DNA from: Clostridiales bacterium
Lineage (GTDB): Bacteria > Bacillota > Clostridia > Oscillospirales > CAG-382
Direction of reading: 5' to 3'
Assembly (NCBI GenBank): GCA_004553575.1
Contig: SFLA01000012.1
Location: forward strand, 1-32,010
Length of the DNA: 32,010 bases
This document shows, piece after piece, positions 16,701-23,134 of this stretch (position 1 is the first letter of the stretch; each line of letters opens with the position of its first letter). The notes below the pieces were generated by a model. It was not told the origin of the DNA and made no database searches. It saw only the letters and a list, made by a program, of their open reading frames with translations. Made by a program: the position numbers and the translations under genes.

Positions 16701-17767
16701 GCGTTATCATCCCCGGTTTCGGAGTTTTCGGTCGATTTCTCGCTCTTTATATCGATCTTGCAGCCGGTAAGCTTAGCGGCAAGCCGTGCATTCTGGCCCT
16801 CCTTGCCTATCGCCAGCGAGAGCTGGTCGGATGCGACAGTAACACGGTAGGAGCGATCGCTGTCAGGCAGCTTGCATACCGATATAACGGACGCCGGTGC
16901 AAGTGACGCGGCAATAAATGCCTCGGGTTCATCGCTGTACGGAATAATATCTATTTTTTCGCCCGCCAGCTCCTTGGTTACGTTGTTCTTGCGGACTCCC
17001 CGTGCTCCGATACAGGCGCCGATAGGATCGACCTTCGGATCGTTGGATACTACGGCTACCTTGGTTCGGCTGCCCGCCTCGCGTGCGACCGACTTAATCT
17101 CGACGGTGCCGTCGGCTACCTCGGGTATCTCAAGCTCGAACAGACGCTTTATCATGCCGGGATGCGTGCGGGAAAGCACTACCGACGGGCTGCGGGTGTC
17201 GCGCTTGATTTCGGTTATATAAACCTTTATGCGGTCGCCTACGGCAAGCGTTTCGCCGGCAATCTGCTCGTGACGGAACAGCACCATTTCGTTGCTGCCG
17301 ACCTCGAGAGTGGCGTGACCGCTTGTCGGATCGACTCTTACGACTACCGCGGATACGATCTTTTCCTGCTTCTCCTCGTATTCTTTTATCATCATGCCGT
17401 GCTCAGCCTCGCGTATCGCCTGGACGATGACCTGCTTGGCGGTCTGAGCGGCTATGCGGCAGAAGCCCTTTGTCATTATCTCGGTTTCGTAAATATCGCC
17501 GACCTTGTATTTCTTGCTCTTCGCCTGAGCATCCTCCAGCGATATCTCGGTGCGGGGATCCTCGACTGTCTCGACCACCGTAAGCTGTTTGAAAAGGCGG
17601 ATATCGTTTTTGCTTTCGTCAAGTTTTACACGGGCGTTGGTAAGTCCGCCGCTGTCCTTTTTGAATGCCGCGAGCAGCGCCGCCTCGGTGCGCTCTATCA
17701 TATAATCCTTGGGAATTCCTTTTTCCTTTTCGAGTGCCTCGAGTGCTCCGAAAAACTCCTTGTTCAT
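16697..17767 (-). CDS. nusA: transcription termination/antitermination factor NusA
   Basis: This RNA polymerase-associated factor has 356 residues. It has the N-terminal polymerase-binding domain (FFGALEALEKEKGIPKDYM), an S1 RNA-binding domain (GDIYETEIM...), and paired KH domains with ARGVRKNNVTKEL and the second-KH GKEGQNARLAAKLTG. It lacks the acidic repeats of E. coli NusA, as is normal in Firmicutes. It follows rimP after 19 bases. A hairpin with a T-run in the operon leader (18258-18290) suggests it may control its own operon by attenuation. Confidence 0.97.
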   Translation of the reverse strand: MNKEFFGALEALEKEKGIPKDYMIERTEAALLAAFKKDSGGLTNARVKLDESKNDIRLFKQLTVVETVEDPRTEISLEDAQAKSKKYKVGDIYETEIMTKGFCRIAAQTAKQVIVQAIREAEHGMMIKEYEEKQEKIVSAVVVRVDPTSGHATLEVGSNEMVLFRHEQIAGETLAVGDRIKVYITEIKRDTRSPSVVLSRTHPGMIKRLFELEIPEVADGTVEIKSVAREAGSRTKVAVVSNDPKVDPIGACIGARGVRKNNVTKELAGEKIDIIPYSDEPEAFIAASLAPASVISVCKLPDSDRSYRVTVASDQLSLAIGKEGQNARLAAKLTGCKIDIKSEKSTENSETGDDNA

Positions 17768-17786
17768 TTGTCGTTTGTATCCTCCG

Positions 17787-18236
17787 TTATTCTATTATCG
17801 CAGTAAGTCTGGAAATCTGCTTTCTGTCGATCGCGGTATCTCCGACGGTTATCGTATCGGGATTGAATCCCGTTATGCTTCCGGTAATCTCCTTGCTTCC
17901 CGAAACGGAAGTGAAAAGCTTTGCCGTGCAGCTCCAGCCGCAGTCCCTTGCGCGTGAAAGATGCGCATCCGACCGGAGCACGCGGGTGAGACCCGCCCCG
18001 GATACGAGCAGCGAATACGATTGCTCGATCGGGTCTGCCTCGTCGACAATCTCGTTTATAAGGTCCGATGCCTTCTGGCAGTCGTCGATCGAAAAGCCGT
18101 TCTCGCCGTCTATCTCGACCTCGAGAATCTGCTCCTGACCTTCTTTATAGAAAGTTACGTCCCATATATCGTAGCCGATATCATTCAGCTTTTGCTCGAT
18201 CAGTTCTCGCACGGCGGACGCTATATTCCGCTTCAT
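17787..18236 (-). CDS. rimP: ribosome maturation factor RimP
   Basis: This 149-residue protein is needed for 30S subunit maturation. It shows the RimP N-terminal alpha/beta domain (VRELIEQKLNDIGYDIWDV, EQILEVEIDGENGFSIDDC) and the C-terminal Sm-like domain (GSITGFNPDTITV). In the usual SPGLxRPL position this protein has SGAGLTRVL, a mild divergence. I start at 18236 because AAAAGGAG lies 7 bases before that ATG; a TTG at 18260 is in frame but lies in the leader hairpin's T-run. It is the first gene of the nusA-infB-truB operon. Confidence 0.93.
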   Translation of the reverse strand: MKRNIASAVRELIEQKLNDIGYDIWDVTFYKEGQEQILEVEIDGENGFSIDDCQKASDLINEIVDEADPIEQSYSLLVSGAGLTRVLRSDAHLSRARDCGWSCTAKLFTSVSGSKEITGSITGFNPDTITVGDTAIDRKQISRLTAIIE

Positions 18237-18257
18237 AAGCAGCTCCTTTTCGCTTTG

Positions 18258-18290
18258 CAAAAATCAAGAGTGGGTCGACCCACTCTTGAT
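18258..18290 (-). terminator. rimP leader hairpin: candidate attenuator of the nusA operon
   Basis: Bases 18263-18290 are a perfect 28-bp palindrome. As RNA from the minus strand it forms a 12-bp stem with a TCGA loop, then a T-run (18263-18259). It lies in the 5' leader, after the promoter and about 22 bases before the rimP ATG. It therefore has the form of an intrinsic terminator inside the leader, though a dimeric-repressor operator is an alternative. Confidence 0.7.
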
Positions 18291-18310
18291 ACCTTCATTC
18301 TTCTGTGTAC

Positions 18311-18339
18311 AGTATACCACAACTGTTTGCGTTTTGCAA
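18311..18339 (-). promoter_or_regulatory. promoter of the rimP-nusA-infB-truB operon
   Basis: Minus-strand TTGCAA (18339-18334) and TATACT (18316-18311) are 17 bp apart, with an extended -10 (TGG before TATACT). The predicted start near 18304 gives a leader of about 67 bases containing the palindrome. Confidence 0.75.
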
Positions 18340-18355
18340 TAGTAATTTGCGTTTT
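18326..18355. repeat. 10-bp direct repeat, 20-bp period, around the rimP -35 element
   Basis: TTTGCGTTTT occurs at 18326-18335 and again at 18346-18355 on the plus strand, exactly two helical turns apart. The copies flank and touch the -35 box (18334-18339), so they may bind a regulator; A/T content makes chance similarity possible. Confidence 0.5.
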
Positions 18356-18357
18356 TT

Positions 18358-19167
18358 TCAGGCAAGAAATCCGCTTTTTTCAACTTTATCCCAATCCGTG
18401 AACAGCCCCTTGACCTTCTTCGGACGGTTCCCGTTGCCGTAGCTGTTGACGGTATGCTCGGAGATATATCCGTATTCGATCAGTTTATTAAGCGACTCCG
18501 TAACCTTTGCGGGGGTTGCCGCCTTGCTCAGCGCGCAAACCGCAGGTATTATTTTATTAGCGGTAGGGATATCCCGCGAATTTTCGTTCTGCGCTTGCTT
18601 GAGGACACCGAAAATCAAACGATAGTACGACCCGTGTACGTCTTCTTCGGTCGGAAGTGTGACGCACCAGCTTGCCGTCTGCTGAAGCTGACGGGAAAAT
18701 GAATCCTCAATTCCGTAAACGCCGACGTCTTTCTTGCAGAAGTTTTTAAGAAAAGAGACGACTGAACTGAAATGCCCGTCGCCGGAGAAGATGATAAACG
18801 TATCTATATCCTCCGAAGACAGTGCTCTCTGGTAAATGTTGTCCAGAATAATGAAATCGGTGAAGTCTTTTTTAACCCCCGTGGTGTTGCGGGTGTCGAT
18901 AATGCGGTTTGTGTAAGGGCGTATCCTTCCGATTTGTTCGGCAAGCGAGCGGTGGGAGAAGTCGGCAAAGAAGGTGACTTCGACCAGATTGACCTTCGTG
19001 TTCAGCTCCTCGAACCAGCCCTTGATGTTCGGCTGTATGCCGAAGTTTCGTTTGAGCGATATGTACCAATGCTCGTAATCGACGAACGCGACCGCCTTCG
19101 GCAGTCCGTTGTAAAGATTAATCGCGCGCGGCGCACCGCTCCGGTGCTTTCGCTGTAAAAGTGAAAT
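18358..19167 (-). CDS. NYN-domain protein (PIN-like putative ribonuclease) with C-terminal winged-helix-like domain
   Basis: The frame is open from 19188 to 18358 and encodes a NYN (LabA/DUF88) protein: PKAVAFVDYEHWYISL with acidic D30, DFTDFIILDNIYQ (D104, D109), IIFSGDGHFSSVVSF (D130) and VGVYGIEDSFSRQLQ. The acidic residues match the PIN-like nuclease pocket. Residues about 184-269 look like a winged helix (TPAKVTESLNKLIEYGYISE). No ATG, GTG or usable upstream TTG exists in this frame; the first TTG is deep inside at 18618. GGAGG (19181-19177) is 9 bases before an in-frame ATT at 19167, which I take as the start, giving about 269 residues. An ATG at 19175 is out of frame and only one base from the GGAGG; a sequence error in the GC-rich run near 19124-19134 could also explain this. 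Apart from the initiator it has no methionine. Confidence 0.75.
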   Translation of the reverse strand: MSLLQRKHRSGAPRAINLYNGLPKAVAFVDYEHWYISLKRNFGIQPNIKGWFEELNTKVNLVEVTFFADFSHRSLAEQIGRIRPYTNRIIDTRNTTGVKKDFTDFIILDNIYQRALSSEDIDTFIIFSGDGHFSSVVSFLKNFCKKDVGVYGIEDSFSRQLQQTASWCVTLPTEEDVHGSYYRLIFGVLKQAQNENSRDIPTANKIIPAVCALSKAATPAKVTESLNKLIEYGYISEHTVNSYGNGNRPKKVKGLFTDWDKVEKSGFLA

Positions 19168-19204
19168 GAATGCATTCCTCCTTCCGGATTAATAACTACG
19201 GTTC

Positions 19205-19232
19205 ATTATACACCTTTGCCCGGATTTGTCAA
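19205..19232 (-). promoter_or_regulatory. consensus promoter of the NYN-domain gene
   Basis: Minus-strand TTGACA (19232-19227) and TATAAT (19210-19205), both perfect consensus, are 16 bp apart. The -35 overlaps the sigE stop codon, so the NYN gene can be transcribed in vegetative cells independently of spoIIGA-sigE. Confidence 0.85.
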
Positions 19233-19939
19233 GTCGTCAGCTCCCGGCGCAGCTTTTCTATAATACGCTTTTCAAGCCGCGAGATATACGACTGCGATAT
19301 CCCGAGCTCGTCCGCGACCTCCTTCTGTGTTTTTTCCTTCCCGGAGCTGTTCTTTCCGAGTCCGAACCGCATTTCGATAATCTTCCGGTCGCGCTCGGGC
19401 AGCCGGCATAAGGCGCGCAGTATGGTTTTCTTTTCTTCGCCTTCCTCTATAGACCTGTAAACGCTGTCGCTGTCGGTACCCAGCAGGTCGGAAAGCAGAA
19501 GCTCGTTACCGTCCCAATCGATATTCAGAGGTTCGTCGAGCGAAAGCTCGCAGCGGTGCGGCGTGGACTTGCGTATGAACATAAGTATTTCGTTTTCGAT
19601 ACAGCGCGACGCGTAGGTGGCGAGTTTTATCTGTTTATCCGAACGGAAGGTGTTTATTGCTTTCATAAGCCCTATCGTTCCGATAGAAATCAGGTCTTCG
19701 ATACCTATGTTCGTGCTTTCAAACTTCCGTGCGATATATACGACCAGCCGCAGATTGCGCTCGACAAGCGTTTTTTTTGCTTCCGGATCCGTGGATATCC
19801 TGCTTATAAGCTTTTCTTCCTCCTCCCGTGCGAGCGGTGGGGGAAGCGTCTGCGGACCGTTTATGTACAGAAGCTCCGGCTCCAGACCGAGCACCTGCCG
19901 TATCCATTCGATCGTAAGTGAATATAAGCGTACAGTCAT
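19229..19939 (-). CDS. sigE: RNA polymerase sporulation sigma factor SigE (pro-sigma-E)
   Basis: This 236-residue sigma-70 factor controls early mother-cell gene expression during sporulation. Region 2 (NLRLVVYIARKFESTNIGIE, ISIGTIGLMKAINTF, IKLATYASRCIENEILMFIR) and region 4 (GISQSYISRLEKRIIEKLR) are nearly identical in style to Bacillus SigE, including LSLDEPLNIDWDGNELLL. The first about 24 residues (MTVRLYSLTIEWIRQVLGLE...) form the pro-peptide that SpoIIGA removes; cleavage would fall just before YINGPQTLPPPL. It starts 12 bases after spoIIGA, with a GAGGTGG ribosome-binding site. Activity depends on SpoIIGA and, in known systems, on a forespore signal. Confidence 0.95.
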   Translation of the reverse strand: MTVRLYSLTIEWIRQVLGLEPELLYINGPQTLPPPLAREEEEKLISRISTDPEAKKTLVERNLRLVVYIARKFESTNIGIEDLISIGTIGLMKAINTFRSDKQIKLATYASRCIENEILMFIRKSTPHRCELSLDEPLNIDWDGNELLLSDLLGTDSDSVYRSIEEGEEKKTILRALCRLPERDRKIIEMRFGLGKNSSGKEKTQKEVADELGISQSYISRLEKRIIEKLRRELTT

Positions 19940-19951
19940 CGTTTTCCACCT

Positions 19952-20734
19952 CTATATGGGCGGCATAAGGCCGTCGTAAGTTCCCGAAAAAAGTGTCTTT
20001 CCGGTTATGGCTATTATTGCTCTGACCTCACGCTTCTTTTTCCTTCCGAATTCGCGCACGCAGCATTTCTGCGGGCGGAAGCCGTAAAGAATATCGCTTC
20101 CCGCCGCGGTGCGTATCGGTATCGCACGGATAGGCAGCGGGGGAGAAGTGGGGTCGAAGCTCTTGAACAGGTCGCCGAATACTCTGCATGACACGATTAT
20201 CACCGGATCGAGCGAAAGAGGGTCAGTGACAAGATTTCCGCTGTCACGCATAAGAAACGCCTTGTATTCGGAACCGAGCACCGTAATGTAGGCGCTGACC
20301 GCGCCGGAGGACTTTTTCGACCTGCAGACGAACATATATCCCGCGGTTATAGCCGCCGCCGACAGCACGCAGACAGCCACTGCGCCGCCGCCTATTTCGG
20401 ATATATAACCTTCGTCCTTCCCCGCGAGATGAAACGCTCCGTATACCAGTCCGCCGGTAAGCGCTGACGATGCGATATACACACAGGCGTTAAGCGGCAG
20501 TCGCTTCAGGCCGAACGCTGCCGCGCAGATAAGAACGGCGGCAGCGAGATGCAGGGGAAATATGTTTGCAACGCACAGCGAAAAGAATGCATACCCCGTT
20601 CCGGCGGCGGAAGCAAGCAGTATTCGCCAGGCTTTCGCGGGCGTACCGGTTATACGGCAGGTAAGACACAGCATAAGCGTATCGAAGACGAAATTTATTA
20701 TAGCGTAAAGGTCAGCATAAACCGTAACTGTCAT
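19952..20734 (-). CDS. spoIIGA: sigma-E processing peptidase SpoIIGA
   Basis: This 260-residue protein has an N-terminal half of about five hydrophobic helices (from VYADLYAIINFVFDTLMLCL to about residue 140) and a cytoplasmic aspartic-protease half. The catalytic motif DSGNLVTDPLS has D164 in the position of the DTGN aspartate of SpoIIGA. It cleaves pro-sigma-E, encoded immediately downstream, at the asymmetric septum. I start at 20734 (MTVTVYADLY), preceded by GGTGAT, because an ATG at 20788 lies within the predicted promoter and family members begin with this hydrophobic helix. Confidence 0.92.
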   Translation of the reverse strand: MTVTVYADLYAIINFVFDTLMLCLTCRITGTPAKAWRILLASAAGTGYAFFSLCVANIFPLHLAAAVLICAAAFGLKRLPLNACVYIASSALTGGLVYGAFHLAGKDEGYISEIGGGAVAVCVLSAAAITAGYMFVCRSKKSSGAVSAYITVLGSEYKAFLMRDSGNLVTDPLSLDPVIIVSCRVFGDLFKSFDPTSPPLPIRAIPIRTAAGSDILYGFRPQKCCVREFGRKKKREVRAIIAITGKTLFSGTYDGLMPPI

Positions 20735-20755
20735 CGGGATCACCGTCCGCAGAGA

Positions 20756-20788
20756 AGTATAGACCCGCGGGCGGCAAAATGTTGTCAT
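20756..20788 (-). promoter_or_regulatory. spoIIGA-sigE promoter with over-long spacer (Spo0A-type)
   Basis: Minus-strand ATGACA (20788-20783) and TATACT (20761-20756) are each one base from consensus but are 21 bp apart instead of 17. The Bacillus spoIIG promoter has the same oddity (22 bp) and needs Spo0A~P. I found no convincing 0A box, so activation by Spo0A is inferred from the spacing alone. Confidence 0.55.
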
Positions 20789-20813
20789 TTCGTGCGGAGG
20801 AGCGGCATATTTT
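20784..20813 (+). promoter_or_regulatory. possible sigma-E promoter for the small membrane protein / M50 protease genes
   Basis: GTCATTTC (20784-20791), 14 bases, then CATATTTT (20806-20813). Compared with the Bacillus sigma-E consensus (GTCATATT, 14 bp, CATACAAT) it matches about 6 and 5 of 8 bases. It overlaps the -35 of the divergent spoIIGA promoter. Low confidence. Confidence 0.35.
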
Positions 20814-20833
20814 TACACAGGGAGGTGTCGGAT

Positions 20834-21016
20834 ATGAAAAAGGCCGTTTTCAGAACCGGCCGGAGCCTGCCGTCGTCGCTCGCGTTTTTCATGCTGCTGG
20901 CAGCGGCGGCGTATACGGCGTACGCCGCGAGGTCCGGCGGAATGCCTGCGTTCGCGCAGGGGTATGCAACGGCAGACAGTATTATCGGGCTGCTTGTGCG
21001 GCTGCTGGGGGGATGA
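20834..21016 (+). CDS. small single-pass membrane protein, unknown function
   Basis: This 60-residue protein starts at an ATG with a strong GGGAGGTG ribosome-binding site. It has a basic N-terminus (MKKAVFRTGR) and one hydrophobic helix (about residues 13-33, LAFFMLLAAAAYTAYAA), then a short tail with a second hydrophobic stretch (SIIGLLVRLLGG). I do not recognise a family. It lies between the divergent spoIIGA promoter and a SpoIVFB-like protease, and its stop is followed by that gene 36 bases later. By position it could be a protease partner, as SpoIVFA is for SpoIVFB, but it has no resemblance to SpoIVFA and this is speculation. Confidence 0.65.
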   Translation: MKKAVFRTGRSLPSSLAFFMLLAAAAYTAYAARSGGMPAFAQGYATADSIIGLLVRLLGG

Positions 21017-21052
21017 ACCATATATTTAGTTTTTCCGCGCATTCGGCTGCGG

Positions 21053-21607
21053 GTGAACATTTTATTTCCGGTATCCTTTGCGGTTATCGCATATATCGAG
21101 GGCGTGCTGCCGTTTTTGATGCTGCTTGCGGCTGTGCTGCTTCACGAAGCCGGACATATCGCGGCAGTTGCCGCATCCGGCGGCGGGATACGTCGTATTG
21201 ATATAGAGCCACTCGGGGCGCGGATAGTGCCGTACGGTCTTATGTCTCATCGCGCGGACGCATATTCTGCCCTGGCGGGAGCGGCATTCAATGTGCTTGC
21301 GTTCGCGGCGTCCTCTGCGGTTTTTTCGGTCTGGGGCGGTTTATACGCGCTTTTTTTCGCGCTTGTCAACCTTATGCTGGCTGTCGTAAATCTGTTTCCG
21401 ATACGCGGTCTCGACGGATATACCGCGCTGTATTCTCTTGTCGCCGACAGGTACGGAGCCGACTGCGCGGATAAGGTTTGCAAAAAGGCGTCTGCGGTCG
21501 GTACGGCGTTGTTTTTTTTGCTGTCAGCCGCCGCAGTATGGCTGTCCGGATTCAACCCCGGGGTGGCGGCGATGACCGCCGCCGTCAATTTGTCGAAAAA
21601 GGATTGA
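21053..21607 (+). CDS. M50-family site-2 metalloprotease (SpoIVFB-like)
   Basis: This is a polytopic membrane zinc protease of about 184 residues. The zinc motif HEAGH (31-35) lies in the first long hydrophobic helix, and the second conserved block NLFPIRGLDG (113-122) supplies the third ligand (D121), as in site-2 proteases. Its short length, with no PDZ or CBS domain, and its place next to spoIIGA-sigE suggest the SpoIVFB type, which releases pro-sigma-K in the mother cell. The start is uncertain: GTG 21053 has no good ribosome-binding site. The frame is open back to 21017, and the upstream text (PRIRLRVNILF) looks like normal family sequence, so translation may begin at a rarer codon such as ATT 21041 or be coupled to the preceding gene. 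Confidence 0.8.
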   Translation: MNILFPVSFAVIAYIEGVLPFLMLLAAVLLHEAGHIAAVAASGGGIRRIDIEPLGARIVPYGLMSHRADAYSALAGAAFNVLAFAASSAVFSVWGGLYALFFALVNLMLAVVNLFPIRGLDGYTALYSLVADRYGADCADKVCKKASAVGTALFFLLSAAAVWLSGFNPGVAAMTAAVNLSKKD

Positions 21608-21648
21608 AATACATATTAAAATATGTTACTATTGCTTTATGTTAAAAT
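21604..21648 (+). promoter_or_regulatory. candidate promoter and inverted repeat before the lipoprotein gene
   Basis: TTGAAA (21604-21609) and TACTAT (21627-21632) are 17 bp apart; an extended -10 TGTTAAAAT (21640-21648) is an alternative. Between the first pair lies an inverted repeat, ACATATT / AATATGT (21611-21617 and 21620-21626), that could be an operator. Confidence 0.4.
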
Positions 21649-21665
21649 CGAAAGGAATCTCCGAA

Positions 21666-23123
21666 ATGAAAAAAGCGTTGTTTTTGGCAATAGCGGTATT
21701 GCTGGTATTGCTTGTATCTTGTGAAGCTTCCGATAACGTATCCGGCGGAGCGTCGGAGGAGCCGTCCGCCGCGTCGTCAGAATCGTCTGACGTGTCCGAC
21801 GGTCCCGCTGTCGATACTTCCGATCCCGGTGATTCGTCGGAGCCTGCGGAATCGACCGATATTTCCGAAGACGGCGAGCAGTCCTCCTCCGGCTTCCCTT
21901 CGACCGGCCCGATAGATGTCGATGTGAGCGGCTTCGATGAAACGAGCGTTTCGCCCGAGGAGTGCCGTGTTACAGTCAGAAAGTGCAGCTATTCCGAAAA
22001 GCCTTATGCGGTAATCGTCGGTAAATGCGATATCGGAGCCACCGTCACCGCCGAGAGCAAATACGGCAGCGTAAGCTCCGAAAGCTGGTACGGCTGGTAT
22101 TCGGTAAGAATATATTGTCCGGATTCATCCGTCGATCTCACCATCACCCAAACAATAAACGGCGCCCGTGTAGGGGCGGAGCTTAAGTATACCGCACGCC
22201 CCGTAACTCCGGGAAGCGAGATGTGGGGAGTTGTAGCCGGATCCGATTATCAGTTCTTCTTCCAGAAGATGCTGCCGGATTATCAGCGTACCAACAGCTA
22301 TTCGCAGTACGAAATAGATCGCTTTGTAACCCGTCTCGAGCGCCGTATAGAGACGCTTCAAACCGCTTCGCCTAACACCGAAATAATATATATGATCGTT
22401 CCGGCGTCGATGTCCGTATATCCCGAGCTGGTGCCCGACGACTATGCGGTTGTCGGCAAGACAAGCCGCTATGAGCAGGTTGTGAACGCCATAAACAAAG
22501 CCGGCGCGGTAGCAATCGATCTGCGCGAGGCCTTTGCCGAGCATAAAAACGACGCGTATCCGCTTTATTTCAAATGCGACAGCCACTGGTCGGATTACGG
22601 CGGATATATCGCTTACTGCGAGCTTTTTGACTACATTTCCAAGGAATTCCCGTCTGCCGCTCCGCGTCCCGCTACCGATTTCAAGTGGAAGGGCGGACTG
22701 TATAAAACCGGAGACATGCTGTATTACCTTCAGATGACGGTAAACACCTATAACAGCAAAACCATAACGGAATCCGATATTCTCGAATACTCCTGGTACC
22801 GCACATTTGCGGACGGTGTTACGGTTCCTTCCGGGGTGACGAATGTGTCCCGTTACCGTGCGTCCACCCAGCTCGTATACAGCGATGCGGTTACGTCTTC
22901 GAATACAATACGCACAAACCGCCCGGAGCTTCCCAGTGCAATAGTCATGCGTGATTCGTTCGGAACCCAGGTTTACGATATACTCGCGGAGAGGATGAAT
23001 ACCACCTGGTATAAATCGATGTGGGGCTACACCTACGATATCTCCGATATAACCGCAAAGCAGCCGGACTACATTATTTATATAGTTGCCGAGTGGAATA
23101 TGGATTACATAGTCGGAAACTGA
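21666..23123 (+). CDS. lipoprotein with AlgX/DHHW-type SGNH domain
   Basis: This 485-residue surface lipoprotein has a signal peptide with lipobox LVSC (C19), a Ser/Glu/Asp/Pro-rich low-complexity linker (about 20-80), a beta-rich Ig-like segment (about 90-180) and a C-terminal DHHW/AlgX-like domain. The catalytic triad pattern of AlgX/AlgJ is visible: CDSHWSDYGGY gives D305 and H307, and MRDSFG gives S431. In known systems such domains O-acetylate exopolysaccharides together with an MBOAT acyl donor, but none is present here. The start at 21666 (AAAGGA ribosome-binding site) is preferred over an ATG 27 bases upstream because it gives a normal signal peptide. Confidence 0.8.
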   Translation: MKKALFLAIAVLLVLLVSCEASDNVSGGASEEPSAASSESSDVSDGPAVDTSDPGDSSEPAESTDISEDGEQSSSGFPSTGPIDVDVSGFDETSVSPEECRVTVRKCSYSEKPYAVIVGKCDIGATVTAESKYGSVSSESWYGWYSVRIYCPDSSVDLTITQTINGARVGAELKYTARPVTPGSEMWGVVAGSDYQFFFQKMLPDYQRTNSYSQYEIDRFVTRLERRIETLQTASPNTEIIYMIVPASMSVYPELVPDDYAVVGKTSRYEQVVNAINKAGAVAIDLREAFAEHKNDAYPLYFKCDSHWSDYGGYIAYCELFDYISKEFPSAAPRPATDFKWKGGLYKTGDMLYYLQMTVNTYNSKTITESDILEYSWYRTFADGVTVPSGVTNVSRYRASTQLVYSDAVTSSNTIRTNRPELPSAIVMRDSFGTQVYDILAERMNTTWYKSMWGYTYDISDITAKQPDYIIYIVAEWNMDYIVGN

Positions 23124-23134
23124 AGAAAAGCAAA

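Noticed and set aside
18358..18618. Separate 86-residue protein starting at TTG 18618
   Set aside because: It is the C-terminal domain of the longer NYN-domain frame, with no ribosome-binding site at 18618.
19121..19175. ATG at 19175 as start of the NYN gene
   Set aside because: It is one base from the GGAGG core and out of frame with the conserved protein; kept only as an alternative if a sequence error exists.
20735..20830. Spo0A box near the spoIIGA promoter
   Set aside because: The closest matches to TGTCGAA have two or more mismatches; not enough to call.
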